From assembly GCF_000204055.1 (NCBI RefSeq), contig NW_006768804.1, positions 637,611-701,610 of the forward strand: 64,000 nt of DNA, written 5' to 3'. The position numbers were made by a program, and so were the translations under genes. Positions 10,527 to 23,691 of this stretch are shown piece after piece. Under the pieces are notes generated by a model. It made no database searches. It saw only the letters and a list, made by a program, of their open reading frames with translations, and was not told the DNA's origin. Numbering within the stretch: the first letter of the stretch is position 1; the number at the start of each line of letters is the position of its first letter. This DNA comes from Melampsora larici-populina 98AG31. Lineage: Eukaryota; Basidiomycota; Pucciniomycetes; Pucciniales; Melampsoraceae.

Positions 10527-12021
10527 TGATCATTTCAATTCATTTGATTGGAAATGATTGTGTAGAGACACACAAAACAAAAGGAATGTTAATGTCAAGA
10601 GAACATTTTTTGGATATCACATGAATGGTTTTAAGAAGTCAAAAAAAAACCAAAAAAAAAGTTGGCATAGTTTTGGTTTTGGTTGAAAGTGTTTAGAAGT
10701 GCATATCAAGTTTTTTTTTGATTTTCTTTGCTTTTGTTTCTTAATTTAATGTAAATAGATAAATGGAGTTATTTGATTGATATAGAAGATTTTTTTTCAT
10801 TTTTTTAAAAAAAATGGAGAGGAGTATGGAATTATAGATATGATTGTTGTATTGACTCTCTCTTTATTGGTTTATGATTAGCATTTCATTAGTTAGATTA
10901 GATATCCTTTAGACCTTATAAACTTGTCTGGTTACAAGGTATACACGGGTCATTTGAGAACAGATTGGAACATATGCTTGGTTGGAATTCCCCTGAGACC
11001 AATCTGTAACAGCTGTTTGATTGGTTTGTCTTGGTTGACTATCTGGCTTCATGGTACAATAGGATCGAATTCTGGTGAACTAGGAAGATGGATGTTCTTC
11101 AATATGCATATGTATAGCTTTTGCTTGTTGAATGATTTATAGTTTTGATTTTGGGTTTGATATTATGATGGTTTGAGTGAAAAGGGGTGGTGATTTTTTT
11201 TCTGAATTGGTTTACCTACAAAAGTGATTGTAAAAATATTGTTCATTGCCAAGTTATAGATTGTAAATGCCAAGATAAAGGTTTGAGAGATGGGTACTTA
11301 AAGACCAATCAAATTCAAGAGAATAAGGGGGCTCAAGTCAAAATTTTTGCGGCCTTTTCTTAAAAGATTGGGGAAAGTTTTTTACGGTACCGTGCTGTAA
11401 AAACTTTTCCCAATTCGTAAAAACGGACCAGAAAAATTTCTTTTGGATCTCCTTCTGAGCAGCAAATTTACGCAAATTTGCGTAAATTTACTGCTCAAAA
11501 AAATCTGGGAAAAGTTTTTTACGATAAAAGTAGTAAAAAATTTTGACTTGAGCCCCCCTAATGTAATTCTGTGTAAGTTTAACACATCTTGTTTGCCTTG
11601 AGTGTAAGCTTCATGTGGAAGCCCGTATAAGTTCAAATAATTGGCCAATGTATGATTTAGGACCTTCTTACATTTGATAATTGATATCATAAAGGATGGA
11701 TGATGGATAATTGATGATGGATGATAAATGTAAATGAGTATAGAAGTGTTGGTCAGTCGGTGTAAGGGTCACTAAACACTCCTTTAACAGAATCAAGCTT
11801 TCCACAAATTGGGACACTTCAAACTCAGCATATGATTAAATTTCCCACCAAGCAATTGGCCTCTTCTACCTGGTCTGGCCCTGACGGACCTGATGGGTTG
11901 CGGGTTGCCACAGGGCCTGTCCCCGCCCGACAGTTTGGCCAGCTCATGCGAGGCCGGATCATAGTCCCCATCTGCGTTTGGCCCAGTGCCTTGCAATTCA
12001 AACTTACTTCTTATCTGAAAG
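10527..12021. other. intergenic region between GH63 and PQ-loop genes
   Basis: T-rich 3' flank of the GH63 gene, then a MITE (11327-11558), a GATGGATGATGG-type simple repeat near 11694-11730, and a G/C-rich block at about 11870-11995 in the likely 5' UTR of the next gene. The short frames here (10924-11142 +, 11382-11690 -, 11793-12080 -) have no family features. Confidence 0.5.
11327..11558. repeat. Harbinger-like MITE, GGGGGCTCAAGTC family
   Basis: 232 bp with ends GGGGGCTCAAGTCAAAATTT and the inverse, flanked by TAA on both sides (11324-11326, 11559-11561), the TWA signature of PIF/Harbinger. Inside is a second hairpin (TTTTTTACGG...CTGTAAAAACTTTTCCCAAT). A diverged relative is at 34800-35066. 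Confidence 0.75.
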
Positions 12022-13713
12022 ATGAAAGAACCCACTATCAACAGCTCAGCAAGAGTTTCCGATTTCTTTGGTAAGTTCATTTATTTCAACTCAATCCAAC
12101 TTTCTTCTTCTGACTATCACTGATCATGATGTCTTTTAAATTTGAAACATCTTAAAGGTACCATTTCACAAATAGCTTGGTTATTTGCTCAATTACCTCA
12201 GATTTGGAAAAACTATCGTTCAAAATCAGTAGATGGTTTAGCATTACCTTTCTTATTGAGTTGGTTATCGGGTGATTTGACTAATCTATTAGGTTGTTTA
12301 CTCACTGAACAATTACCATTTCAAAGAAACTTAGCTATTTACTTTACTTTAGTGGATTTGATTTTAATCTATCAATTCAAAACTTACTCAAGGCCTATTT
12401 TACCTGATTATCAACCTTTAGGACACCATGACTCTAATTCACTCAGTCGATCACCATTCTCTAATGAAACTGAAACCCCTGAAGAACGTTGGAGAAGACA
12501 CTTACGTCAAGTCTCAGCTGCTCAACTTGAATCTCCTGGCGGTCTAGCTAGAGAATATACTCGTTCAATGTCTCGAAAAGGTCGTCCTAGACAAACTTCT
12601 TCTCAAAGTATGGGTGGTGGTGGTGGTGGTGCTATGGATGCATCATTCCTTTCAACAAAGTCTGATCAAACGCCGATCTCAAACGCAGGCCCAGTTTCAG
12701 ACTCTGGTGGTACTGTAGTCAGGTCTCCTACTCATGATCAACGTGGTAGATCTTTGGCACGTTCTAATCATGCTAGACTGGCTCCTCTCAGTACGACTAC
12801 CATACTTTGGAATCCTAATGAAAACGAACGGTCTGTCTCAAACGGAGGCTTAGTAACCAGTCCACCAAGAAGCCCGCAACCTTCTGTGTTGCCTTCTATT
12901 GCTTTCCTTGGTATTTTCACTTTTCTTGTCTTCAATACTGCCAAATTCTACCCTGCTGGCGAAAATTTAGGCGGAATCTCTAGAGCATGGGATAACAAAA
13001 TTCTTACTTCTGATCTTATGAAATACGATTCAGGTTCTACAAAATTTCCTATTCTTGATCAAGTACTTAAACGAAGATCATTTTCAAATTCAGAACAACC
13101 AGTAATAGTCAGTTTTGATTGGCAACGGTTAATTGGACGTATATCAGCTTGGTTATGTGCAATACTTTATCTTACGTCTAGATTACCGCAAATTTGGAAA
13201 AACTATTGTAGAAAATCAGTCGAAGGATTATCTATGACACTTTTCGTCATGGCATTTTTAGGAAATTTAACTTATGTGATCAGTGTTTTAACTTCACCAC
13301 AAGTTTCGAATCAAGTTGGTTATCTTGCTGAATCGTTTCCTTATTTAATTGGATCTGGTGGTACACTTTGTTTTGATTTTACGATTTTTGTTCAAAGTCG
13401 ACTTTATTCATCAAATCGATTACCTCGAAGAAAAAGAACCAGGAGTATAAGTAGAAGTAGAAGTAGACGAAGAAGAACTATTGGAGGAGATTTAGATATC
13501 GAAGAACAAACCGGTTTACTTTTACCTGTTTCGCCTCCTTCGAATCTTTCTTTGTCAACCCCTTCTCGTTCTCGTTCTCGTACTGAACCGACTGAAATGG
13601 AAGGATCACGTAAACTTACTACACCTAATCAACTTCAGATCTCACAACCTGACAATGATCTTGAAAGATCTGTTGTAACTTCTCCAGTTGAAGAACAAGA
13701 AATCTTAATATGA
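12022..13713 (+). CDS. PQ-loop vacuolar/lysosomal transporter (YPQ/PQLC2-like)
   Basis: Two exons, join(12022..12070,12158..13713), 534 residues. The first exon encodes MKEPTINSSARVSDFFG and joins the large exon at G|GTAAGT...TTAAAG|GT. The frame also opens at 12142, but the splice supplies the expected N-terminus. Two PQ-loop repeats are clear, LPQIWKNYRSKSVDGLALPF near residue 30 and LPQIWKNYCRKSVEGLSMTL near residue 365, each followed by membrane helices. They are separated by a long Ser/Gly-rich hydrophilic loop. The family exports cationic amino acids from vacuoles or lysosomes (yeast Ypq, human PQLC2), so this protein probably sits in the vacuolar membrane. The Arg/Ser-rich C-terminal tail (RTRSISRSRSRRRR) is cytosolic by inference. 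Confidence 0.88.
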
Positions 13714-14575
13714 ACTCAAGTCATCGAAATATTAGATATAGAATCACTTTTGTCTCTTTTCGGATTTCATTTTCTCATTGTACTCTTTATTATGATCAGT
13801 TAGGCTCAATCGATAGTAATTTCATTGATGTAAAGGTCACTTAAACTTTTTCTTTCTATTTGATTTCTTTTGACAAGCTTGTCTTCTTCATCTCTTTGTA
13901 AAATGGGATGATGTTGTTTTATTTAATTGTAATTGAATTCATTTCAAAACCTGAATCATATAAAAAGAGTTTGTATTCTGAAAAGTTTAATGTTTTGAAG
14001 TCATGATGATCAAGTTTTTGTATCAAAAGTTGATCATTATTGGAACTCTCTTGTTTGCTTAAGGATTGATGGGAGTTAAATGGGTCTACACGGTCACTGT
14101 ATTTTTATTAATTTTTGTCCAAACTTCTACCACTAACACTTGTTGACCTTGGCTCAAGTCCCTCGCTGATCAAGCCTCAGACCTGTCCGGTAAATTTGGC
14201 TTGGGCAAAGGACTTGTGTCAAGTTTCATTATTGACCCATTTTCTTTTTTGTATCAGCAATCGCCACCCAAACTCGCCGTGAGGCTCAAGCCCTTGTTAT
14301 CAAAGCAAAACACACACGAAAGCCCACCTGTATCCGCAGGTGGAAGGAAATCTCGTAATATACAGTTGTATCCACATAACTTCTCAGCAAGCCCCGTTTT
14401 GAAGCCACGTCTTCAGGCGTCCTCTCGGTGCAAAATACATAGATTCCGGTCTGACTTCATAGCTGTTCATGCCGCCATATATAATCGGCCTTCTCCCTAA
14501 CTGTCGGGAGCGTAACAGTATCAGTCTTTTTCTGAGACTCTGTCGCTCTGAGACTCTTCTGAGACTCTCTCTGAG
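13714..14575. other. intergenic; right part resembles an LTR fragment
   Basis: 13714-14130 is the T-rich 3' flank of the PQ-loop gene. From about 14140 to 14575 composition changes to G/C-richer DNA with a TATATAA-like box at about 14476 and a following 'gagactct' repeat cluster, resembling the promoter part of a retrotransposon LTR. No LTR ends or duplication can be fixed, so this is tentative. Confidence 0.3.
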
Positions 14576-14843
14576 CACCTCGGGGTGTCCTTTTCTACCA
14601 CTCGAAGCGGGCCTAAGAATGAACAATACAGCCGTTTCGAGCGGCTTTCCCCCTATCTCGTATCCATCTCGTTCTCCTCCCCATCTCGGTGACCTCAAAC
14701 GCGCCAACGTTTTTTATTTTTTTATTTTTTAATACATACGACATCATCTATGTAATCCAAAACATCAAATGTCCTGTACCCGACCACTCGAGCATGAGAC
14801 CACCCGGACACACTTGAGCAATCGGACACTCAAACACTCAAAG
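14576..14843 (+). repeat. left terminal inverted repeat of the KDZ element
   Basis: 268 bp starting CACCTCGGGGTGTCC and ending CACTCAAACACTCAAAG. Identical in length to the right copy (no net gap). The one difference seen is at the TCTACC/TCAACC position near 14597. The repeat is G/C-richer than its surroundings and includes a T/A tract (ttttttatttttttatttttt). Confidence 0.9.
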
Positions 14844-14992
14844 TTCCTACTATAGGCAAGTCACACCACATAATCATCTTTGACTTCAGCATCCCACAAC
14901 GTAATCCAAAATACTAACCACCACATACTTCAGTCATCCCAAATTCGAGACTTGAGGATAATACTTCAGTCATCCTAAATCACGACTCGACA

Positions 14993-17900
14993 ATGGGGCG
15001 CCGTGAACTCAAAGCAACAGGGAGTAATCCGGATATTTTTGGCCATGAAAAACCCAAAAGATCACGTAAACGTCAAAGAGGTGATGTCTCGCCACCTGGT
15101 GTGACCCCCGGAGTTGCTAAAAAGATCAGCCAGAGCCTTGGTTTTGTTCAACCCTCACCTCCTCCTCAACAGTCTTCTCTAGAACCGGGCGATGACAAGT
15201 GGGAAGACATTCCAGAAGAAATGAATGATTTCCAAGGCATCAACAATGGTGAATCCTCAGTGATTGACTCTTCAGGGAATCAGTATGCTCAGTATCAGAA
15301 AGAACTTAGACGTGCAGAAGCCCGAGCAAAAAGAGCAAAGAAATGGCTAGCCCATGAGAATAAGATCATCGCCATGTACCTGAACTTACAAAACCGTACA
15401 CTCAATTGGACAACAGAGCACTCTTATGTAAACGACGAAATCAAATGTGCTTGTTTACCCGAGAATTGCCGACAGAGGTCTGTTGACTTGATTGATCTTC
15501 TCAGTAAGTCTTCTGGATTCTTATATATTTTTTCAATTTATTAACTATACCTTCACTTCTTTCTTTAGGCCGAAGTAGACGTCAGCTAATCACATTCTGT
15601 GACTGTGTACCCGATGTAATCCGACTTCTTCAACTTGGATACATCGCTGGCTCGCCTCAATATCCACGCACTGGATTTTCTATCCGACTCATCCAATTTC
15701 ACCATCACCTGTGGAATAATACCACAATCTCAACCACGGGATTCCTTGACGCCCTGATGTCATTTCTGGATGAACGATGTACTTCAAGAATGAAACCTCG
15801 ACAGCTCAAGAGAAATCGCCAAAAGAATATCAACAGGAGTCTGCGACATCCTTTCACTCAAGCCATCGACATTTATCGTCGAGTCCTACTCGGTCAACAA
15901 ACTTTATTCGAAGAAGGTCTTGAATATACATCTCACGATATTTCTGCCGAGCAATGTTCCCTATGCTTTGGTCCTGCAAAAGGTGAAGAGAAGGCTTCCC
16001 CTGACGAACCCGATTTTATAATTGCCATGGATGGCAATTTCCAACAGCGTCATCAATCGCATGCTAGCAAGGACTCGCCAGAAGAAGAACAATATCCGCC
16101 TTTTTTCATTTGCCCTAGCCAGCTTGAGACTCAGGTCACTGCCTGTAAAGCAACCGATGCTGTAGCGGTTGGCATCAAGGTATGTATTTCATGCTTATCA
16201 TTTTTCACATCTATTACTGAATGTCACTAAACAGGTTTGTGGATCAACCCTCCAATTGCAGACCGCATGTTCTGATTCCCATACAGCTGCCAACGACGTT
16301 CGCAATAGCCAGTCTTGGGATGGATGTGACGACACGGGTTTATTTGCATGTGCTTGCCGTCACGATGTCGCACTTTACTTTGTGAATATCTACAAAAGTG
16401 GTGAAAAGTAAGGGCCCACAGCATTACACAACATTAATATCAAAAACTGACTTTTTTGGATTATAGGCTATATTATCCTGTGGCGATTCTAAAAAAACTT
16501 CGATCAATCTATCCTGATAAGCACATAGCTGTACTTTATGACATTGGATGTCACTTAGGTGCCCATATCGCAAAGGTAAGTCCATGTCGTGTTACTCGAT
16601 TTCAATTGCCCCATTAGCTGATTAAATTGTGTCCAATTGTTCAATCATAGCGCCAGCTCTTCCCACCCGATAACAAGATGATGTTTGGTACATCGGTCTT
16701 CCATGCATATGTGCACGAGTGGGCCTGTCAGATAAAATTCAACCCTCGCTTCAATAAGTATTGGGGCTTGTCAGACGGCGAGGGCCTTGAGTGGCTCTGG
16801 TCTTTTTTATCAGCCCTTGTGTCTGTTCTTCGCATATCAACCCGACTCCATCGACTACAAGCTATATATTGGCGCAATCGCTTCTATAAGACAAAGCTCA
16901 ACCAGGGAAGCGGTATGTATAATTTTGCTCTTATACATGTGCGAGATTTGCTAACAGAATTATCCATCTGAATTAAATAGCCCAGTGGCTTCGCAAACGT
17001 ATACAAAATGCGATGAAGGTAGGTCAAGAAGCTCAGACGTTCTTGACCTCACTATTTGCCACACCTAACCCAGCCCAACCCGGTCATATGTATTCGGACG
17101 CCTTTTTACGCGAACAGTGGGATTCTGAGCGCGAGGCATATGCAAGCAAGAAGGTGGCTATGCAAAAACAAGAACTAGAACTCGGGAGACTACTATCTCT
17201 ACAAGACAAACAAAAAGCTTTATTGTAAGTCAAAACTTCTGCATACCCCAATGACTGATTATTAATAGACATCATTACAATTCATATACTTCAACAGGTT
17301 GAGAGTGGCTCAAACACCTGAACAGTCCATTGCCCGAGTTCTGGAAAGCGAGCGCCTTAGGGAGGAGATTGTCAAACAGGCTGAAAAAGTAGGCACTGCG
17401 GAAGTTTTCCATACTTGTCAGTTTTCATTATTCATTGTTATATGTCTGGTCAACTGGGTTGATATAATCTGTAAGTCTCTATTCATCATCAGCAACCGAG
17501 CAAGAGGATTTTCTGAAGCTTTGGTACAGCAAGCACGAGGTTGCATTGTATTACATTGCACTTAATGAGGAAAAGCGACCGCTGCAACAGAGTCGTGCAG
17601 ATGGGCATCATTCAAATATAGGTAGGTATTTGATCATTTGAAACACAAGATGAATGACAACACTAATGCTGGTTATTACAGGTCAGCGTGGAAAGACCTC
17701 TGTTCTTCTTGCTCTTCGAAAGCGTGCGGCACAGCTGAGGAAAAAAGTCGATACATACCGCACTCGCCGGGCAGAATATCAAGCCAAGTATCCTGCCCAA
17801 CAGCTTCCTGAGGACATCGACTATAATGCTTTGAATGAAATCAAAGCAGATCACCCGTTCTGGAACGACTCAATATTCACGAAACTTCAAGATCCATGGG

Positions 17901-18529
17901 CAACTGATCCAAAGACAAGGGATGGGATGCGTCAGCTTGCCTATATCGACCGAGCACAAGAGGAGCTTAGGCGCTTAGGTTGGGAGGTTCGCCGGTTGAT
18001 GCGTTGGGCAACAAGTTCTCATGATCGCATCTGGACATGTCTTCAATTTCTACTTTGCCCGACGGACTCTGGATTTGGACCAGCCACGCCTCTCATCTCC
18101 CACCCCATACTATCATCCTTGCCACCTGAAACACAATTGATTGCGGCCAGTGTCATTCTTCAAAATCAATATGTTAAGATCACTAACTATCAGCTGTTGT
18201 GGAACGAAGACGTACTTGAAGTTTTCTCTCAGACATGCTCCCAAGCTGGCGACGAAGAATTGAAGGCCGTCTGGATCAGCCAGATTGATCACATCATGAA
18301 TATGTGGAATAATGGCAAACTCTCAATGATACCGGGTGATGTGCACGCCACATATGTAGAAGAGAACGTGTGGGAGGATATCTCAGATCATCAGAGTGAT
18401 GATGATGCGGAAAGCTCCGATGATGATGAAGATGAGGCTGCTGGGCTTATGCACGGCTTGGATCTGGAGGAGATTAAGGCTGCTGTTGACCCAGAAACAT
18501 TAGATCCAGAAGCCTTATTATTTGAATAG
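14993..18529 (+). CDS. KDZ transposase
   Basis: Nine exons fit in frame: 14993-15503, 15569-16179, 16235-16407, 16467-16575, 16651-16912, 16981-17224, 17298-17388, 17501-17621, 17682-18529, giving 989 residues. Hallmarks in order: a basic N-terminus; CACLPENC and CDCVPD cysteines; FIIAMDGNFQQRH (first catalytic Asp); CSDSHTAAND and GLFACACRHDVAL (CxC block); AVLYDIGCHLGAHI (second Asp); YWGLSDGEGLEWLWSFLS (Glu); an acidic C-terminus. All three DDE residues are present. The enzyme should cut and paste the surrounding element by binding its inverted repeats. The seventh/eighth exon junction is uncertain: GTAAGT at 17471 and CAG at 17492 also keep frame but would leave a 22-nt intron. Confidence 0.88.
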
Positions 18530-21189
18530 TTTATACTTTCAGTTTTGCCTTGTAATTTTACTTTTATATTACTTGCTTTTTGAAATATATCGCATCTATC
18601 AAGAGCATATTTGCTCCCTTCCTTTGTTTTGAAATTGAACACCTCCTTCTCTTTATAAAGGTAGGAAAAATCCATATTGAAAACTACAGACACGTCAAGT
18701 ATAGAAATTCTAGTCTTCACTCAACCTCAGTAAACCTCTCCACTACCACCTCTCATTGATCCCACATGCCTCTACAACAGTACGATCAATCTACGATCAT
18801 CAAGACCCCATCTTGTCTTTTTGTCTCTCTGCAATTCTGATTCGTAATATGAATAAGAATCAATCCACGATATGGATTGATCCATACCAGTAAGAAGTGC
18901 TTCCAAGTCGAAGATGAAGGTATCAAACCTTCTCGCAATGTGACTTGTCCACCAATCATCAGTAATCTAAGTTGAGGAGTTGTACTAAATTGGTATAAGG
19001 AGAGTACACAGTTTGAAGGAACAATTTCACAGTTTATCATAGTTATTTGGTAATTCAAGCTACACATAGGTATGAACCACAGATGGATCGAATGGGTATA
19101 AGCTAAAATTTCGTTTGTAAGGTTGGTTTCTTGGAAGAAGTCTTGGTACTTGAGGTTGTCTGTTTTTTTACAAGTTGATTTATTGTTTCGGCACACTGCC
19201 TTCCAACAAAAGGCAACTTGCTGTGATGAACGAATGAGAAAGAAGATGTTGATTTATTGTTTTGGCACACTGCCTTCCAACAAAAGGCAACTAGTGATTT
19301 GACGAGAGAGATGAGAGAATGATGGGTATGAGTACAATGCTCTCTTTAAAGTTGAGATGGCGATATGGACCCATGCTGAAACTCCAGCCTTTATATATAT
19401 GGCTCTGATCAAAAGCAAAAGGTGCTTTTCATTTAATCAAAAGCGCAAGGTGCTTTTAATTAAAATCAAGAGGTACTTTTAATCAAAAGCAAGACATACT
19501 TTTGGTTGTTAGACAGTTGTACTTTTAATCAAAAGCATGAAGCGCTTTCATCCATAAGCAGGAGGCACTTTCAAAACGAGGAAACGTGACGCTTTTGGAA
19601 ACGATAGCTTTTTCAAAAAAACAAGTCGATTATTTTCTATGTAAAGCCTTGCTGCTTTTGTGAAAAAACAATCGACTCCAGTTTACTATTGTTCAAATCA
19701 CCGCCTTCAAACACCATCATTTATTTCCTTATCTTTATTTGTAAATATTGTTCTCAAATGACTTTTCAACTATCAATCTTTCTTTCAACAAAAAGAACAA
19801 AAAGGGAAACACAACTGAATTCTACAATTAAACAGTTGGTCAGAAAGACATATTGCTCACATGTTCAGTGAGTTTTGGGGTTTTTCTGCAGGTGTGGAGT
19901 CAGGAATTGACATTCTCTTTTACTTTGGCATATCAAAAGACTAAGAGGATGAGGGAAATGTAAAATTCTGATCAGAGAGGCTGACCTTGGAATCCAATTC
20001 TACACTCAGCCAGTTGGTCAGAATGCCATATTTCCCACCTATTAAGTGAGTTTTGGGATTTTGTTGCAGTTGTGGAGTCAGGAATTGTGATCACGCAGGA
20101 TTTTTGCATGTTTAAACACACATGTGTATGCTGAAATAAGATCAAGAGTGAGCATTATTTCCTCATGATGTCAAGAACTTTTTCAGTTCTGGTCCAAAAA
20201 CCTTGGGGAAGGGATCATTTTTTTCTCCAATGTGAGTACTTTCAGAATATACAATCACTTCAACAGGCTGAAATCTTCAAGTCCCTCAAAAGTTACACTC
20301 TTCATTTCCACTCAGTGTGGTACACATTCTGCCCTTTTTATCCTTGTGAGGCCAATAACTTTTTCAATTTGGGTCCAAAACCCTTGATTGAGGGCTCATT
20401 TTTTTCTCCAATATTAGTGATTTCATAATATACTATGATATCTACACTTTGAGCCATGTAAGTACCTCCAAAACCACATCATTCCACCCAGTGTGGTAGG
20501 TACATGCTCTATGCCTGTGAGGCCAATAACTTTTTCAATTTGGGTCCAAAACCCTTGATTTAGGGCTCATTTTTTTCTCCAATGTTAGGTATTTTATAAT
20601 ATAATATGACATCCACACTTTGACACATGTAAATACCTCACAAACCACACTCTTCCTTCCCGCTCAGTGTGGTAGGGACATTCACCTCTTGCCAGATATG
20701 CTTAAATATTCTTTGCAAGTTGCATTTATTAAAAAGCCTAAATAGCATGCCTGATCCACATAGCCCAAAATATATGAAATACACACTTTTACACACTCTT
20801 GAAGTTGTATGTTATATTCAATATCATATTGATACATATGGAAGAATGATATCATATGAACCATCTTTTGGTTTGATTGGGCTAGGCTCATAATATTGTG
20901 GAGACAAATTTTGATGTCTGCATATTGGTAAATATGGTAGTGATTTTTTTGGCTTTCAGGTGGTGGAAATTGATCCTCTTTCATTGGGTTTTGTCCCCAA
21001 TTCTAGTACATCTTGGTACCCGATCAAATCCAGGGCAGAAACTAGTGTTTTTACCTGGAAATTTGGTAAAATCTCGAGTTATATAGTAAAAACTTGAGTA
21101 TCTGCCCTCTTGAATATCATAAACCAAAAACTTTGCACTGTTTCTCTTGAAACAAATGGAAAAAATCAAACTCTGCACATTTTCCCTCC
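18530..21189. repeat. repeat-rich spacer inside the KDZ element
   Basis: No gene seen. Direct repeat of 'ggcacactgccttccaac' at about 19190 and 19264. Several ~30-bp units of the AATCAAAAGCAAGGTGCTTTT type at 19405-19580. Two diverged ~100-bp copies sharing AGTTGGTCAG...GTGTGGAGTCAGGAATTG at 19820-19915 and 20000-20090. Three tandem units of about 171-181 bp at 20165-20690, aligned on AACTTTTTC at 20176, 20357 and 20528. These could space the two genes or act as regulatory DNA, but that is not shown. Confidence 0.6.
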
Positions 21190-23691
21190 ATGTATAACTC
21201 CAGCAACAACTTTGATTTCAACCGCTCTGCTTGGCCCGCTTCCAGTCCCTCATGGCCGCCAGGACACAATCCCAATCAGACGCGGCTCAATTCAGGTCCG
21301 GCATATGGGGCCCTTCAAAGCCAATCCTTACAAGCACGCACCACTGATGCTCAGCAAAGTCGGCCTCCGTACAATTCATCACTGACTCCAAGTTACTATT
21401 CGACACAACCAGCTGGTTCCTTTCATACTCAAGCACCTCACCAGTCATCACAAACACACGTTTCTCAGCTAAGCCCGCTAAGCCCAGGCTACCTTCACCC
21501 TCAAGCTCGGTATGAATCACCCGGGGACTTTCAAACTCATACTCAAATCCACGGCACCTATGATCTTGGCCATTCTACCCAAGAAGATCGTAGACTTTCA
21601 CTCAGTTTCTCTAGTTCAGACGCTTCCAGGCCCTCAACAGTGGGCCATGGAGTCCAGCAAAGTCAAGTCCGAGCCGATCTTCAGCAGTCTACTCCGTCAT
21701 CCCACGCCCAGCGTGGTCGGCTCAGTGGTAACAGCCATCTTTACAACACCTACAATACTGATTTTGCCAATCCAGAAAGCTGTGAAACTGATATACAACC
21801 ACACCCACGAAATGAGACCAGCACAAGACTGAACGAAGGTCGACCAGACACTTTAAGTACCTCTCAACTCCGCCCAACCGTGTTGCCTTCAAAACGTGCA
21901 AAAAAGAATGCCCGCAACCGTTCAAATCTGGAAAATAATCAATTACCATCAACAGCCGGTCCTACCCTCCCAACACCTACGTTGACACTAGCTGCAGCAA
22001 AAGCTGCAGAAACTAGAGCTCTAGTCAACAATTTTCTTCCAAAGTCTCTCCTTGGGGTTCCTTCAAAATCAACTCCGGAACTACCTATCATGACATCCGA
22101 CAAGATGATGAGCAAGACTTCAGCCGAACTACGTATACTCTCAGTGGAACATTGTAAAGGGTCTACGGTTCCTCCGGCTTTACAATCATACTTCATGTGT
22201 TTGTATGACGATTTTGACAAAGCATTGGCCATTAATTGTATCAACAATCAGGTCTCAGTGGACGCGGTACAAAAACTATGGTAGATGTCATCTATTTCTC
22301 CTTTCATCGACATCAGATATCTGACAATATCATCTTACAGGGGGCAAAAGGTTGTGCGGAAAGGGCCAAACAGCTGGCAAAAATTTCAGGCAACTGCGCA
22401 AGGGAAAGAAGAGTATAGAAATCGTGAGTTATCAAAGTCTTGACTCTAGACTCTATACATCAATGTATTGATATGTTCATCAATTGCTTAATAATTTAGA
22501 AAAAGGAGTTGCCAATGGTCGAGCCTCAACCTCGCTATCTGCTTTGTGGAACACAAAAACCCAGGCAGAGAAAGATGCATTTAAATCACAGAATCAATCA
22601 ACATCATTGATCAATACCACAGCTGATACGGATTCATCCTTACCACCATCAGGCCTTTCTACAACTACCCGTGCCAAAAATATGTCTTTGCTCGGCGCAC
22701 GCGCAGCTGTCAGTGATTTCATGATAAGGTGGCAACTGGAGGTTGGCTTATTTTCTTTCATTTTCTTCACTCTCGAATACTAACACTGTAAATATATGTA
22801 GGCAAACGACATGGCAGCAACGTACCGGGGTGACTTTGTCATCATTGGGGTATCTACTTATTTAGGCGACGAAGCCTACCAGATTGTTCGAGCCACCCCG
22901 CGCGCTTCGATGTGGATAGATAACGACAAGAAATGCAATCCACAGACGCACGTCGCCGCACAATTCCAGTCTTATGTGACTGGCACTGCGGCTGGGTTAC
23001 TCAACTCAAACAAAGGCAAAGTGGATAGTGAGTCTAACTTCCATTTCAATCGGAACAAATTGAGACACTGATATTCTTTCTACATCTACAGAACGAACAG
23101 AGTGTCGGGAAGCCTTGTCCAATCTGATCAGTACGTCACCTTTTTTATCTACAGCCCGATCTTTTTTCTGATGGTACTTTGACCTTAGGTACACGTACAA
23201 AGGGGGCTGCCAAGAAGTGGTGGTGGAAAGACTGCGAAGCAAAACTATTGAATCTAGGCTACTTTGTAAACTTGGCCTCAAATTCGAAGTCTCAAGCAAG
23301 CGACTTGATGCAAGAGAGTAATCAACTTACCCCTGCACAAGCTCGTGATATTTTATCGGATATTGCAGATAACAACATTCAAATCCTGCAAATCGAAGCA
23401 TTCTCTGCTCAGAATCCTAAACGCAAACGTGTCAATCCCGCCGATGACTCACTTCCTGCCAATAATGATAACACCCCTCCCACTCCTAACACAAACACGC
23501 CTCCTGGTGATATCACAGCCGGCAACATCGCTTCCGTTAACAGCACCGATCCCTCTGATAACACAGGTACCGCTGATCGCCTTGACAACACATCTCTCAA
23601 TGCTGATGTTAATAACATACCACCCATCAGCAACATATCTGGAGAAAAGGATGATACTAGCATGAATGTTCCTTTGACAGGTCTCACTTAG
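21190..23691 (+). CDS. second gene of the KDZ element, possible HMG-box-like DNA-binding protein
   Basis: Six exons keep one frame: 21190-22280, 22341-22423, 22500-22741, 22802-23027, 23092-23130, 23189-23691, giving 727 residues. The first ~230 residues are Ser/Gln/Pro-rich and likely disordered, followed by a basic NLS-like KRAKKNARNRS. Around residues 360-430 the pattern 'GPNSWQKF ... LSALWNTKTQAEKDAF' has the spacing and aromatic residues of an HMG box (an inference only). Then come a conserved-looking block (RATPRASMWIDNDKKCNPQT), a lysine/tryptophan motif AAKKWWWKDCEAKL and a low-complexity Asn/Pro/Thr tail. The HxD iron-binding motif of TET/JBP proteins, which sometimes travel with fungal KDZ elements, is not seen. 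A DNA-binding accessory role in transposition is plausible but unproven. Confidence 0.6.

Noticed and set aside
14384..14732. Overlapping open frames on both strands
   Set aside because: They run into the left inverted repeat of the KDZ element, and the same DNA inverted at the other end shows similar chance frames.
20165..20690. CRISPR-like array
   Set aside because: Units are ~175-bp diverged tandem repeats without short identical repeats and unique spacers, and the genome is eukaryotic.
21190..23691. TET/JBP oxygenase as the KDZ partner gene
   Set aside because: No HxD iron-binding motif or double-stranded beta-helix pattern is seen in the spliced protein.
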